Of a DNA stretch of 64,000 nt, positions 35,321 to 44,675 are shown one piece after another. The stretch lies in assembly GCA_026702745.1 (NCBI GenBank), contig JAPPBT010000066.1, positions 26,534-90,533 of the forward strand. Direction: 5' to 3'. The stretch comes from Gemmatimonadota bacterium (lineage in GTDB: Bacteria; JAAXHH01). A model generated the notes under the pieces. That model was given only the letters and a program-made list of their open reading frames with translations, made no database searches and was not told the origin of the DNA. Positions within the stretch are counted from its first letter, which is position 1. Every line of letters starts with the position of its first letter. A program made the position numbers and the translations under genes.

Positions 35321-36136
35321 TATCTTCTCCTCGTTACGTGAAAAATCAGTACTTGAAGTTCAATTACGGCGCTGCTCAAACATTTACCATAGGCCCTCCA
35401 TGTGAGTTTAGAAATTTCGATAAAGCCAGTTAATGACTGCTGTACAACTTCTGATTGAACGACATGTTGCACTTGGCATAATCACTTATTGGAACATCAA
35501 ACTCGTGCATCGAACTTCTCAGTTAGGCGCCTGGCACGTACATGACTGAAAAACCCTGTCGTCGCTTTGAACTGATGGCTGTGCTTAATGGTATTAAATA
35601 ACTGTGACATTATTGGCACCGCCACATAAAAAAACGTCTATTTATTAATTTTTTATAACCATATTGCGATTTTGGTGAATTTCTTATTAACACTCTGAAT
35701 TGATGTCAATTTCGGCACGGCCTGCCGGGCGTTTTTCCTGGGTCCATTTAGCCGCTGGCGGACCACGATCTGCCTCTGGACTGCGATTTATATGGCATCT
35801 TCCGGAACCTTGTCGCTGACGCACCAAGAGCACGACCGTACCTGGGTGTTATGTGTCGCTAAGAACCGACTGCAATCCGTGCCATATAAAATACGTGTAA
35901 CTACGGGGTCGTGGGCGGTAAAATCATATTATTTTATAAATTTATTGTAATCTTTTTGTCGAATTAGTGTATATATTGTAAACAACCTGGGATGGAGTCC
36001 GAAATCAGCATGACTCTCGTGTGCCGTTTACTGGTTTGCACCGAATGGCTCCGATATGATCGGGAGCTGTAATTAGGTCACTTAACAGGGGTTATTAACG
36101 ACTGAAGACCAGAAACCACAAATCCAAGGCGGGGAG
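35321..36136. other. AT-rich intergenic region upstream of the first sensor-regulator gene
   Basis: About 800 bases with no supported gene, much richer in A and T than the flanks (for example the run ttattaattttttataacc). It separates the divergent collagen-like and sensor-regulator genes and should hold promoters for both. A TATATT-like box and a motif shared with the next paralogue lie near 35966-35982. Confidence 0.6.
35966..35982 (+). promoter_or_regulatory. Motif shared upstream of sensor-regulator copies 1 and 2 (copy 1 site)
   Basis: AGTGTATATATTGTAAA here matches AGTGTATAAAATGTGAA at 38734-38750, giving the consensus AGTGTATAwAwTGTrAA, 155 and 120 bases before the two ATGs. It contains a -10-like TATA element. 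It may be a promoter or operator kept after duplication. Confidence 0.4.
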
Positions 36137-38515
36137 ATGGAAAACTCGGACACGTTGAAGTCGGAGATAAAGGCGCTCAGGGAACGGCTCTCCAGATTGC
36201 GCAAGGCGAGCCAGCGCATCAGCGAGAGCCCCGACACGGGTGCCGTCCTTCGAGAGGTCGTAATGGACGCCTGTACACTGACGGGTGCCGGAATCGGCGG
36301 GATAACGACTCGGGACGGCTCGGGAAAGATGTTTGATTTCGTCACCCACGGCCTGAGCCCCAACGAGCAGCGGAAGCTTGTGGACCTGCCCCAGTGGGCA
36401 AGGCTTTGGGATTACCTGAGAGCTTTGCCGGTGCCGCTCAGGTTGAAAGATCTGGCGTCTCACCTGGCATCACTCGAGTTGCCCGGGCATGCCCTCATGG
36501 AACGGAGCTTTATGAGCATGCCCGTACGCCATCAGGGCGAGCCCGTTGGCATCTTCTATTTGCTCGGTAAGGAAGACGCCCAGGAGTTCACCATAGAGGA
36601 CGAAGAGATCTTTGTGCTTTTCGCGTCCCTGTCCGGTGCGGCGATTGCTAACTCGTGCAAGCTTTTGGACGAACAGCAGGCAAGGGCCAAGCTGGAAGCG
36701 CTGATAGAGACCACCCCCGTTGGCGTCGTGGTCATCGACGCCCGGAGCGGGACGCTGTTGTCGATCAACCGGGAATCGCGCCGCATCGTCGGCGATCTGT
36801 GCAAGCCGGGACAACCGGCCGAGGAGTTGCTGAAAGTCGTAGAGGTGCATCGGGCGAACGGGTACGAGATCGTAAATGAAGGGTATCTGCTCGATTGGCT
36901 CCTGGGCGATGCCGAGACGATCCGCGCGGAGGAGATCACCATCAAGGTCCCGGACGGCAGAAAGGTCACGGCCCTGATCAACGCGACCGCCATCGTTTCG
37001 GATACGGGCGAGGTGGCGTCCGTCGTGGTCACGATGCAGGACATGACGCCGCTGGAAGAACTGGAGCGGCAGCGCAGTGAGTTCATGAGCTTGGTGAGCC
37101 ACGAACTGACGGCTCCGCTCTCCACGATCAAGGGATGTACCACCACGGCGGTGGATTCCTCGTCCATACTGAGCACGGCCGAGTCGGAACTGTTCTTTCG
37201 CATCATAGACATCCAGGCCGATCACATGCGCAAGCTGATCAGGGACCTGATGGACTCGACGAAGATTGAGACGGGTTCGCTTACATTGTCTACCGAACCG
37301 GAAGAGCTGGTCGCCATGGTGGAAAAGGCCCGGAACAAATTCATTGAAGGCGGCCGACGGAATCCAGTGCAGATCGACCTGTCTCCCGACCTGCCGAGGG
37401 TACGGGCGGACCAGCACCGCATCGTCCAGGTGCTCGTGAACCTGCTGACCAATGCGGCGAGGCATTCGCCCGATTCAGCGACGATAGAGGTGGCGGCACG
37501 GCTGAAGAGCGTCTATGTGGAGGTATCGGTCGTGGACGAGGGACCCGGCATACCGACCGAACGCATGCCGCACCTGTTCAGGAAGTATGCCCGAAGCGGC
37601 GGCGAAGACCGCGGGGTAGGGGTGGACCTCGGCCTGGCGATATGCAAGGGGTTGGTGGAAGCCCACGGCGGGCGCATCTGGGCCGATAGCGAGGGTACGG
37701 GAATGGGCACTCGGTTCACCTTCTCGATTCCCGCGGTGGAGGAGGCCAGGACTGATGCCGGGCAGGCGCCGGGCAGGATGCGGCCTCAATTCGTTCAAGG
37801 CGATTCGGGGAAGCCCCTGGTCCTCGTGGTGGACGACGACACCCAGGCGCTGGGATATATACGGGAGACCGTGGAAAAAGCGGGATATCGAACGGCGGTG
37901 ACCGGTGATCCGGAGAAGGTGAATGGAATGGTCGAAATCCACCAGCCGGACCTGGTGCTGCTGGACCTGCTCCTTCCCGGCACGGATGGCATCGAACTGA
38001 TGAAGAACCTGCCGGAAAAGTCTGACCGGCCGGTGATTTTCCTGTCCGCCTACGGACGGGACGAGACGATCGCCCGGGCCCTGGAACTCGGCGCCGCGGA
38101 CTATATCGTCAAACCGTTTTCGCCAACGGAACTAATCGCCCGGATCCAGGCCGCGCTTCGCAGGCATACCGGTCCGCCCGAACCGTTCCAGGCGGGCGGC
38201 CTGGTCATCAACTACGAAGAAAGGCGCGTCGAACTGAAAGGCACGCCCCTGCGGCTGACGGCCACCGAATACGATCTGCTGCGCGTCCTCTCGACCCACG
38301 CCGGCCGGATCGTGACCTACGACAAGTTGCTGAGCAGCGTCTGGCAAATGCGCAACTCGGTCGATGCGCGGGTGGTGCGCGTTTTCGTGAAAAGGTTGCG
38401 GCGCATGCTGGGAGATGACGCGAAGAACCCGACGTACATATTCACCGAGCCCCGGGTTGGGTACAGAATGGCCAGGCCGGACGACCTGAGGGAGCGGTTG
38501 AGTTCGCCACGTTGA
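36137..38515 (+). CDS. GAF-PAS-histidine kinase-receiver-OmpR-type DNA-binding fusion, copy 1
   Basis: 792 residues: a coiled-coil start, GAF (about 30-175), PAS (about 185-305), HisKA with phospho-acceptor H322 (VSHELTAPLSTIKG), HATPase (N439, DEGPGIP at 468-473), receiver (acceptor D610 in LLDLLLPGTDG, K659) and an OmpR/PhoB winged helix (RLTATEYDLLRVLSTHAGR to TEPRVGYRM). There is no membrane segment or signal peptide, so it senses a cytosolic cue and one polypeptide runs from sensing to DNA binding. The ATP-lid box reads GVDLGL instead of G-x-GLGL, so kinase activity may be reduced. First of three tandem paralogues; the closest relative is the next gene. Confidence 0.92.
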   Translation: MENSDTLKSEIKALRERLSRLRKASQRISESPDTGAVLREVVMDACTLTGAGIGGITTRDGSGKMFDFVTHGLSPNEQRKLVDLPQWARLWDYLRALPVPLRLKDLASHLASLELPGHALMERSFMSMPVRHQGEPVGIFYLLGKEDAQEFTIEDEEIFVLFASLSGAAIANSCKLLDEQQARAKLEALIETTPVGVVVIDARSGTLLSINRESRRIVGDLCKPGQPAEELLKVVEVHRANGYEIVNEGYLLDWLLGDAETIRAEEITIKVPDGRKVTALINATAIVSDTGEVASVVVTMQDMTPLEELERQRSEFMSLVSHELTAPLSTIKGCTTTAVDSSSILSTAESELFFRIIDIQADHMRKLIRDLMDSTKIETGSLTLSTEPEELVAMVEKARNKFIEGGRRNPVQIDLSPDLPRVRADQHRIVQVLVNLLTNAARHSPDSATIEVAARLKSVYVEVSVVDEGPGIPTERMPHLFRKYARSGGEDRGVGVDLGLAICKGLVEAHGGRIWADSEGTGMGTRFTFSIPAVEEARTDAGQAPGRMRPQFVQGDSGKPLVLVVDDDTQALGYIRETVEKAGYRTAVTGDPEKVNGMVEIHQPDLVLLDLLLPGTDGIELMKNLPEKSDRPVIFLSAYGRDETIARALELGAADYIVKPFSPTELIARIQAALRRHTGPPEPFQAGGLVINYEERRVELKGTPLRLTATEYDLLRVLSTHAGRIVTYDKLLSSVWQMRNSVDARVVRVFVKRLRRMLGDDAKNPTYIFTEPRVGYRMARPDDLRERLSSPR

Positions 38516-38869
38516 TTACCCGTTTTTTCTTTCCAATCGAAAGTCCAACCTGCCGGAATGAATGGCCTCCGCTCCCTTGCTTCGGACGCCGAATGTTCCA
38601 ACCCGGGGACGCCTGTCCGCCCTCCGAGGCCGTTTCCCAAAGCGCCGGCAGCGTTCTCGGAGTTTGTAACTACAATTACGCGGGGCAAAACCAGGTAATT
38701 TTGTTATATTAATGTAATTTTTAAAGGTGTTTAAGTGTATAAAATGTGAATTTTTGATTTGGAAACCAAAATCAGCACCACCTGGTGTTATCTGAGTTTA
38801 AATTGGACTCAGGGCGGTCCGGGAATCTGACGGCCGAAGGCCAAAAACCACGATATCCGAGGTGAGCAG
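38516..38869. other. Intergenic region between sensor-regulator copies 1 and 2
   Basis: 354 bases without a supported gene. The second half is AT-rich and resembles the sequence before copy 1, including the shared AGTGTATA motif at 38734-38750, aaatcagca, and aaccac close to the start. It is therefore the duplicated promoter region. Confidence 0.6.
38734..38750 (+). promoter_or_regulatory. Motif shared upstream of sensor-regulator copies 1 and 2 (copy 2 site)
   Basis: AGTGTATAAAATGTGAA, counterpart of the site at 35966-35982, 120 bases before the ATG at 38870. Retention in both promoter regions could reflect recent duplication alone. Confidence 0.4.
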
Positions 38870-41224
38870 ATGGAAAACACCGACACGTTAGAGGCGGAGA
38901 TAAAAGTTCTCAAGAAACGGCTCTCAGGATTGAGCGAGGCGAGTCTGCGTATCAGCAAGAGTCTGGACTTGAGTACCGTCCTGAGAGAGGTCGTAGAGGG
39001 CGCCTGCGCACTGACCGGCGCAGGATTCGGCGGGATTACGACCCGGGACGGTTCGGGACATATGCTGGATTTCGTCACCCACGGCCTGAGCAAAGATGAG
39101 TATCGGCAACTTGTTGATCTGCCCGACGGGGCCAGGCTTTGGGAATATCTGAGGGAAGTAGCGGAACCGTTCAGGTTGAAAGACCTGTCGTCTCACATCG
39201 CCTCGCTCGGTTTGCCCTGGCATGACCTCATGAAGCGAAGCTTTATGGGCATGCCCGTGTGCCATCAGGACGAGACCGTGGGTATCTTCCTTCTGCTCGA
39301 CAAGGAAGCCGGCCAGGAGTTTTCCAATGAGGACGAGGAAATCATGACGCTTTTCGCGTCCCTGGCCGGAGCGTCCATTGCCAACGCGCGCAAGTATCTG
39401 GACGAACAGCAGGCAAGAGCCGACCTCGAAGCGCTGATAGAGACCTCGCCGGTCGGCGTCGTGGTCATTGACGCCCGGAGCGGGACGCTGTTGTCGATCA
39501 ACCGGGAATCGCGTCGCATCGTTGGAGATCTGTGCAAGCCGGGACAACCAGCCGAGGAATTGCTGAAAGTCTTAAAGGTGCATCGGGCGGACGGGACCGA
39601 GATTGCGCTGGAAGTAAATCCGATCGCGCAGTTCCTGTGCGAGGCTGAGACGATCCGCGCAGAGGAGATCATCTTCGAGGTCCCGGACGGTAGAAAGGTC
39701 ACTACCCTGATTAACGCGACCCCCATCGTTGAGGAACAGGGCGATGTGGCGTCCTACGTGGTCACGATGCAGGACATGACGCCGCTGGAAGAACTGGAGC
39801 GGCAGCGCAGTGAGTTCGTGAGCATGGTGAGCCACGAGCTGACGGCTCCTCTCTCCACGATTAAGGGATGCACCACCTCGGCGGTGGAATCCTCGTCTAT
39901 ACAGAACGCGGCTGAGTCGGAGCAGTTCTTCCGCATCATAGACATGCAGGCCGATCACATGCGCAAGCTGATCAGGGACCTGCTGGACTCGGCGCAGATC
40001 GAGACGGGTTCGCTTACGTTGTCCACCGAACCCGAAGAGCTGATCGCCATGGTGGAAAAGGCCAGGAACATGTTCCTGGACGGTGGCCGCCGGAATCCCG
40101 TGCAGATCGACCTGGCTCCCGATCTGCCACGGGTGCGGGCGGACCAGCATCGAATCGTCCAGGTGCTCGTAAACCTGCTGACCAATGCGGCGAGGCATTC
40201 GCCCGATTCGGCGACGATAGTGGTGGCGGCACGGCTGAAGAACGTCTACGTGGAGATATCGGTCGTGGACGAGGGGCCCGGCATACCGACCGAGCGCCTG
40301 CCGCACCTGTTCAGGAAGTATGCCCGGAGCGGCGGGGAAAACCGCGGGGTCGGGGCCGGCCTCGGCCTGGCGATATGCAAGGGGCTGGTGGAAGCCCACG
40401 GCGGGCGCATCTGGGCCGAAAGCGAGGGTGCTGGAATGGGCTCGCGCTTCACCTTCTCGATCCCGGCGGTGGAGGAGGCCAGGACCGATGCCGGGCAGGC
40501 ACAGGGCAGGACGCGGCCCCAACCCGTTCGAGGCGACGCGCGGAAGCCCCTGGTCCTCGTGGTGGACGACGATCCCCAGGCGCTGGGATATATACGGGAA
40601 ACCGTGGAAAAGGCGGGATACCGCGTGCAGGTGACCGGCGATCCGGAGAAGGTGAAGAGCATGGTCGAAGTCCATCAGCCGGACCTGGTGCTGATGGACC
40701 TGGTGCTGCCCGGCACGGACGGCATCGAACTGATGAAGAATCTGCCGGAAAGGACTGAGCGACCGGTGATTTTCCTCTCCGCCTACGGAAGGGACGAAAC
40801 GATCGCCCGAGCCCTGGAACTCGGCGCCGCGGATTATATCGTCAAGCCGTTCTCGCCAACGGAACTGATCGCCCGGATCCAGGCCGCCATTCGCAGGCAT
40901 ACCGGTCCGCCCGAACCGTTCCAGGCAGGCGACCTGGTCATCAATTACGAAGAACGGAGAGTGGAATTCGATGGTGTACTACTGCGGCTGACGGCCACCG
41001 AATACGATCTGCTGCGCGTCCTCTCGACCCACGCCGGCCGGGTCGTGACCTACGACCAGATGCTGAGCAGCGTCTGGCAGATGCGCAACTCGGGCGATGC
41101 ACGGGTGGTTCGCGTCTTTGTGAAGAAGCTGCGGCAAATGCTCGGTGACGATGCAAAGAATCCGAAGTACATTTTCACCGAACCCCGCGTCGGGTACAGG
41201 ATGACCAGGCCGACCGACCTGTAG
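38870..41224 (+). CDS. GAF-PAS-histidine kinase-receiver-OmpR-type DNA-binding fusion, copy 2
   Basis: 784 residues, colinear with copy 1. The same GAF, PAS, HisKA (VSHELTAPLSTIKG, H322), HATPase, receiver (LMDLVLPGTDG) and winged-helix output are present, and the ATP lid is intact here (GVGAGLGLAICKG). Long stretches of the PAS, kinase and receiver domains match copy 1, while the GAF domain differs more, so the copies may sense different ligands but recognise similar DNA. No membrane helix is seen. The ATG has GTGAGCAG upstream rather than a strong ribosome-binding site. Likely partners: itself, or mixed dimers with the neighbours through HisKA. Confidence 0.93.
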   Translation: MENTDTLEAEIKVLKKRLSGLSEASLRISKSLDLSTVLREVVEGACALTGAGFGGITTRDGSGHMLDFVTHGLSKDEYRQLVDLPDGARLWEYLREVAEPFRLKDLSSHIASLGLPWHDLMKRSFMGMPVCHQDETVGIFLLLDKEAGQEFSNEDEEIMTLFASLAGASIANARKYLDEQQARADLEALIETSPVGVVVIDARSGTLLSINRESRRIVGDLCKPGQPAEELLKVLKVHRADGTEIALEVNPIAQFLCEAETIRAEEIIFEVPDGRKVTTLINATPIVEEQGDVASYVVTMQDMTPLEELERQRSEFVSMVSHELTAPLSTIKGCTTSAVESSSIQNAAESEQFFRIIDMQADHMRKLIRDLLDSAQIETGSLTLSTEPEELIAMVEKARNMFLDGGRRNPVQIDLAPDLPRVRADQHRIVQVLVNLLTNAARHSPDSATIVVAARLKNVYVEISVVDEGPGIPTERLPHLFRKYARSGGENRGVGAGLGLAICKGLVEAHGGRIWAESEGAGMGSRFTFSIPAVEEARTDAGQAQGRTRPQPVRGDARKPLVLVVDDDPQALGYIRETVEKAGYRVQVTGDPEKVKSMVEVHQPDLVLMDLVLPGTDGIELMKNLPERTERPVIFLSAYGRDETIARALELGAADYIVKPFSPTELIARIQAAIRRHTGPPEPFQAGDLVINYEERRVEFDGVLLRLTATEYDLLRVLSTHAGRVVTYDQMLSSVWQMRNSGDARVVRVFVKKLRQMLGDDAKNPKYIFTEPRVGYRMTRPTDL

Positions 41225-41648
41225 GCGTCGGCGGATCTCCCTTACGCCCCCCAGCATCCGCCTCACGATCGGCGATCAAAAGGCGATTCTCCGGAGCGCC
41301 CGCATTCCGTTCCCTCCCGCTTTGCGCGTCGCCACCTCCTCACTATACTCGCCGCCTTCTCCTCCCTGATAGGTTTCCATTGCGACTCCGGACGCTCTCC
41401 CCAACGGCCTTCCCGTTGCTATTCCCGGCGTTGTTGTTATGGTGACAACACACGGGTAGTGGAAAGATTGTGAATAAAAAATAACGGTTTATGAATTTCA
41501 TATGATGATCTATTCATATCGTGTAAATTCAATGTGATCATCTATCCGATCAGGGCCATGATGGTCTATTTCGGCGGGCCGCGCACGACGCCGGTTCAGG
41601 CGACCGGCAGTTCGTGTTCGAAGATCGTTGATACAGAGGAGCAGATCG
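41225..41648. other. Intergenic region between sensor-regulator copies 2 and 3
   Basis: About 420 bases. No gene is supported; AT-rich sequence near 41460-41560 (aaaaaataacggtttatgaa) probably holds the promoter for copy 3. The AGTGTATA motif of copies 1 and 2 is not clearly present. Confidence 0.55.
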
Positions 41649-44015
41649 ATGCCGAACGATGACAGGTTAAAGGAAAACAACAAGAAACTGCAGGAGCAGT
41701 TCACAAAACTGAGCGAAGCCAGTCTGCGCATCAGCGAAAGTCTTGACGTCAACACGGTCCTGCAGGAGGTCGTCGCGGGAGCCTGCGCATTGACCGGTGC
41801 AAGGATGGGTGGCATCACCATGATTGACGAATCAGGACAGTTACTGGACTTCGTTGCCCATGGCCTGAGCGCACGCGAGCATCGGGAGGTTCAGGAGCTG
41901 CCTGACGGTCCGGAAATCTGGGAGTATCTGAAAGGCGTTACGCAGCCGCTCCGGTTAAAGAACATGTCGGCTCACTTCAAGGAACTCGGCCTTGCCATTC
42001 ATCCGGTGATGGATCATGGACTCCTTGGCGTGCCGATTCGCCACCAGGGTACCCAGGTCGGATTCTTCTACCTGCTCGACAAGGAATCCGGGCAGCAGTT
42101 TACCGCAGAAGACGAGCGGATCATTTCCATGTTCATTTCCCAGGCCGGCGCGGCGATAGCCAACGCCAAGAAGCACCGTGACGAACAACAGGCCCGGGCA
42201 GACCTGGAGGCGCTGATCGACACTTCACCCGTCGGCGTCGTCGTGTTCGACGCGCGGACCGGGAAGGCCGTGTCTTTCAACCAGGAGTCGCGCCGCATCG
42301 TGGGCGACCTGCAGACGCCGGGCCTGTCGATTGTGGATCTGCTCGACGTGATCAACGTGAAGCGTGCGGATGGACGTGAAATCGAACTGGAGGAGTACCC
42401 GCTGGTACGGCTGCTGCGCGAGGCGACAACCGTTCGCGCCGAGGAAATCGTACTCGAGGTACCCGATGGCAGAAAGGTCACGACACTGATCAACGCCACG
42501 CCCATCGTATCGGAGCAGGGCGAGGTACAGTCGGTCGTCGTCACCATGCAGGATATGACGCCGCTGGAAGACCTGGAACGTCAACGGGCCGAGTTCCTGA
42601 GCACGGTGAGCCACGAAATGAGGGCTCCGCTTGCATCCATCAAGGGTTGCGCGGCCACGGCCCTCGGAAACGCTTCCGTACTTCAGCCTGCTGTATCTCA
42701 ACAGTTTTTCCGAATCATCGACGCGCAGGTCGACAATCTGAGCGAGTTGATTGGCAATCTGATGGACGCTGCGCAGATCGAGACGGGTTCGCTCTCCGTA
42801 TCTCCTGAACCGGCGAATCTGGCGGTGATCGTGGACCAGGCCAGAAGCGCGTTCCTCAGCGGCGAGCATCGCCAGACCGTGCAGATCGACCTGCCGACGG
42901 ATCTTCCGAGAGTGCGGGCGGACCAGCAGCGGGTCGTACAGGTGCTTTGCAATCTCCTGTCCAATGCCGCGCGTCACTCGCCCGACTCTTCCACCATTAC
43001 CGTAAAGGCCGAGTTGAAGGACTACCAGGTGGAGGTGTCGGTTGTGGACGAAGGCAGGGGCATTCCCGCGGACCGGCTGCCTCACCTTTTCAGGAAGTAT
43101 GCCCGGAGCGGCCGCGACGAAGCGGGACTGGGGTCGGGCCTGGGCCTGTCCATCTGCAAGGGACTGGTGGAAGCCCATGGCGGGCGCATCTGGGCCGAAA
43201 GCGAGGGCATGGGCCTTGGAACGCGGTTTACATTTACAATACCGGTGGCCGAAGAAGTAACTCCGAGTGCCGCGGCCGCGACGGACGGCAGGCTTGCGGG
43301 CCCCTCGCCTCCCGGAGGTCAACAACCGAGCATACTCGTCGTGGATGACGATCCCCAGGCATTGGGATACATCAGGGGCATTCTGGTGAACGCTGGGTAC
43401 AGTCCGATTCTGACCGGAGAGCCCGAACAGGTCGAAAACCTGGTCAACGACCGTCAGCCGGATCTTGTCCTGCTCGATCTGCTTTTGCCCGGTACCGACG
43501 GAATCGAACTAATGCAGAACGTAACGGCATTGTCGGAACGTCCGGTGATCTTCCTGTCGGCGTACGGCAGGGACGAGACGATCGCCAAGGCACTGGAGAT
43601 CGGTGCGGCGGACTACGTGGTGAAGCCGTTTTCGCCGACGGAGCTGATCGCGCGGATCCAGGCCGCGCTGCGCAAGAACGCCGGACCGCCCGCACCATTC
43701 CAGGTGGACAATCTGGTCATCGATTACGATGAACGAAGGGTGATCCTGGATGGCAGGCCATTGATCCTGACGGCCACCGAGTACGATTTGATCCGGGTGC
43801 TTTCGACCCACGCCGGCAAGGTGGTCAGCTACGACCAGCTCCTGCGGAACGTCTGGCAGTCGCGGAATTCAGGAGACCTGAGGATCGTACGGTCCATCGT
43901 CAAGAATCTCAGACGCAAACTGGGCGACGCAGCGGGAGATCCCCGGTTCATCTTCACGGAATCCCGCGTCGGTTACCGGATGGCCAAACCCGCGCAAGTA
44001 CAGAACAAGGAGTAA
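41649..44015 (+). CDS. GAF-PAS-histidine kinase-receiver-OmpR-type DNA-binding fusion, copy 3
   Basis: 788 residues from ATG 41649, which has GAGGAG seven bases upstream; an in-frame ATT-like extension to 41628 is unlikely. Same order of domains as copies 1 and 2, but more diverged. The H box is VSHEMRAPLASIKG, the ATP lid GLGSGLGLSICKG, the receiver acceptor lies in LLDLLLPGTDG, and the output domain is ILTATEYDLIRVLSTHAGK to TESRVGYRM. The GAF domain carries no obvious heme or cobalamin motif. The stop is four bases before the start of the cytochrome-oxidase-III-like gene, so the two are co-translated or co-regulated. Confidence 0.93.
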   Translation: MPNDDRLKENNKKLQEQFTKLSEASLRISESLDVNTVLQEVVAGACALTGARMGGITMIDESGQLLDFVAHGLSAREHREVQELPDGPEIWEYLKGVTQPLRLKNMSAHFKELGLAIHPVMDHGLLGVPIRHQGTQVGFFYLLDKESGQQFTAEDERIISMFISQAGAAIANAKKHRDEQQARADLEALIDTSPVGVVVFDARTGKAVSFNQESRRIVGDLQTPGLSIVDLLDVINVKRADGREIELEEYPLVRLLREATTVRAEEIVLEVPDGRKVTTLINATPIVSEQGEVQSVVVTMQDMTPLEDLERQRAEFLSTVSHEMRAPLASIKGCAATALGNASVLQPAVSQQFFRIIDAQVDNLSELIGNLMDAAQIETGSLSVSPEPANLAVIVDQARSAFLSGEHRQTVQIDLPTDLPRVRADQQRVVQVLCNLLSNAARHSPDSSTITVKAELKDYQVEVSVVDEGRGIPADRLPHLFRKYARSGRDEAGLGSGLGLSICKGLVEAHGGRIWAESEGMGLGTRFTFTIPVAEEVTPSAAAATDGRLAGPSPPGGQQPSILVVDDDPQALGYIRGILVNAGYSPILTGEPEQVENLVNDRQPDLVLLDLLLPGTDGIELMQNVTALSERPVIFLSAYGRDETIAKALEIGAADYVVKPFSPTELIARIQAALRKNAGPPAPFQVDNLVIDYDERRVILDGRPLILTATEYDLIRVLSTHAGKVVSYDQLLRNVWQSRNSGDLRIVRSIVKNLRRKLGDAAGDPRFIFTESRVGYRMAKPAQVQNKE

Positions 44016-44018
44016 CCC

Positions 44019-44627
44019 TTGACGAAGCAGCCCGGTCGACCGCCGGCACGAACAGCCGAACCGGAAACGCAGCCGGGCATGCCCATGGAAATCCTGGGCA
44101 TGTACCTCTTCATCGCCAGCGAACTCATCATCTTCATCACGCTGCTCTTCATCTTGTTCTGGCTGCGGTCCGGTCTCGTGGCGGACTGGCCTCCACCCGA
44201 CCAGCCTCGCCTGCCCATCGGGATCACGGGCATTAACACCGTGTTTCTACTGGTGAGCGGTTATACCATGCACCGGGCATACCGTGCCGTGAAAGAGAAT
44301 GCGGCCCGCCAGCTGACGCGGTGGCTGATGATCACGTGCGTGCTGGGCGTCGTCTTCCTCACGGTCCAGGGGTTCGAATGGATCCGGCTGATTCGCTTCG
44401 GGTTGAGCATGACATCGAGCCTGTACGGCGCCATGTTCTATACGATCATCGGGCTACATGCCGTCCACGTGCTCGTAACCGTCCTCGTCCTGCTGTACCT
44501 CTGGGTCCGGTCCTCCGCCGGCGCATACACCGCAGAAAATCACACCGGCGTAGTGCTGGGCTACATGTTCTGGCTCTTCGTCGTCCTCATCTGGCCCATC
44601 CTCTACGTACTGGTCTACCTGGTGTGA
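44019..44627 (+). CDS. Heme-copper oxidase subunit III-like protein (CtaE/NorE type)
   Basis: 202 residues with five membrane helices, the size of short subunit III or NorE proteins. The N-terminus MPMEILGMYLFIASELIIFI is followed by a helix pair and GLHAVHVLVTVLVLLY plus YMFWLFVVLIWPILYVLVYL, the subunit III signature. Subunit III stabilises the oxygen- or NO-reducing complex; no subunit I or II genes are nearby, so it is an orphan. The start is TTG 44019, supported by AAGGAG six bases upstream, placed at the end of sensor-regulator copy 3. The coupling suggests that these regulators respond to oxygen, NO or redox state; that is inference. Confidence 0.85.
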   Translation: MTKQPGRPPARTAEPETQPGMPMEILGMYLFIASELIIFITLLFILFWLRSGLVADWPPPDQPRLPIGITGINTVFLLVSGYTMHRAYRAVKENAARQLTRWLMITCVLGVVFLTVQGFEWIRLIRFGLSMTSSLYGAMFYTIIGLHAVHVLVTVLVLLYLWVRSSAGAYTAENHTGVVLGYMFWLFVVLIWPILYVLVYLV

Positions 44628-44675
44628 AGCACGGCAACTGAACGGGGATCGGACCGGTCGATCTCGAGCGTCACG

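Noticed and set aside
35541..35556. Sigma54-like site TGGCACGTACATGACT upstream of the first sensor-regulator
   Set aside because: The -24 half fits but the -12 half lacks TTGC, and no sigma54 activator domain is present in the neighbouring regulators.
39572..40900. Minus-strand frames opposite the sensor-regulator genes
   Set aside because: They recur in the same place in paralogous genes because the sense strands are similar; the sense products have full domain sets.
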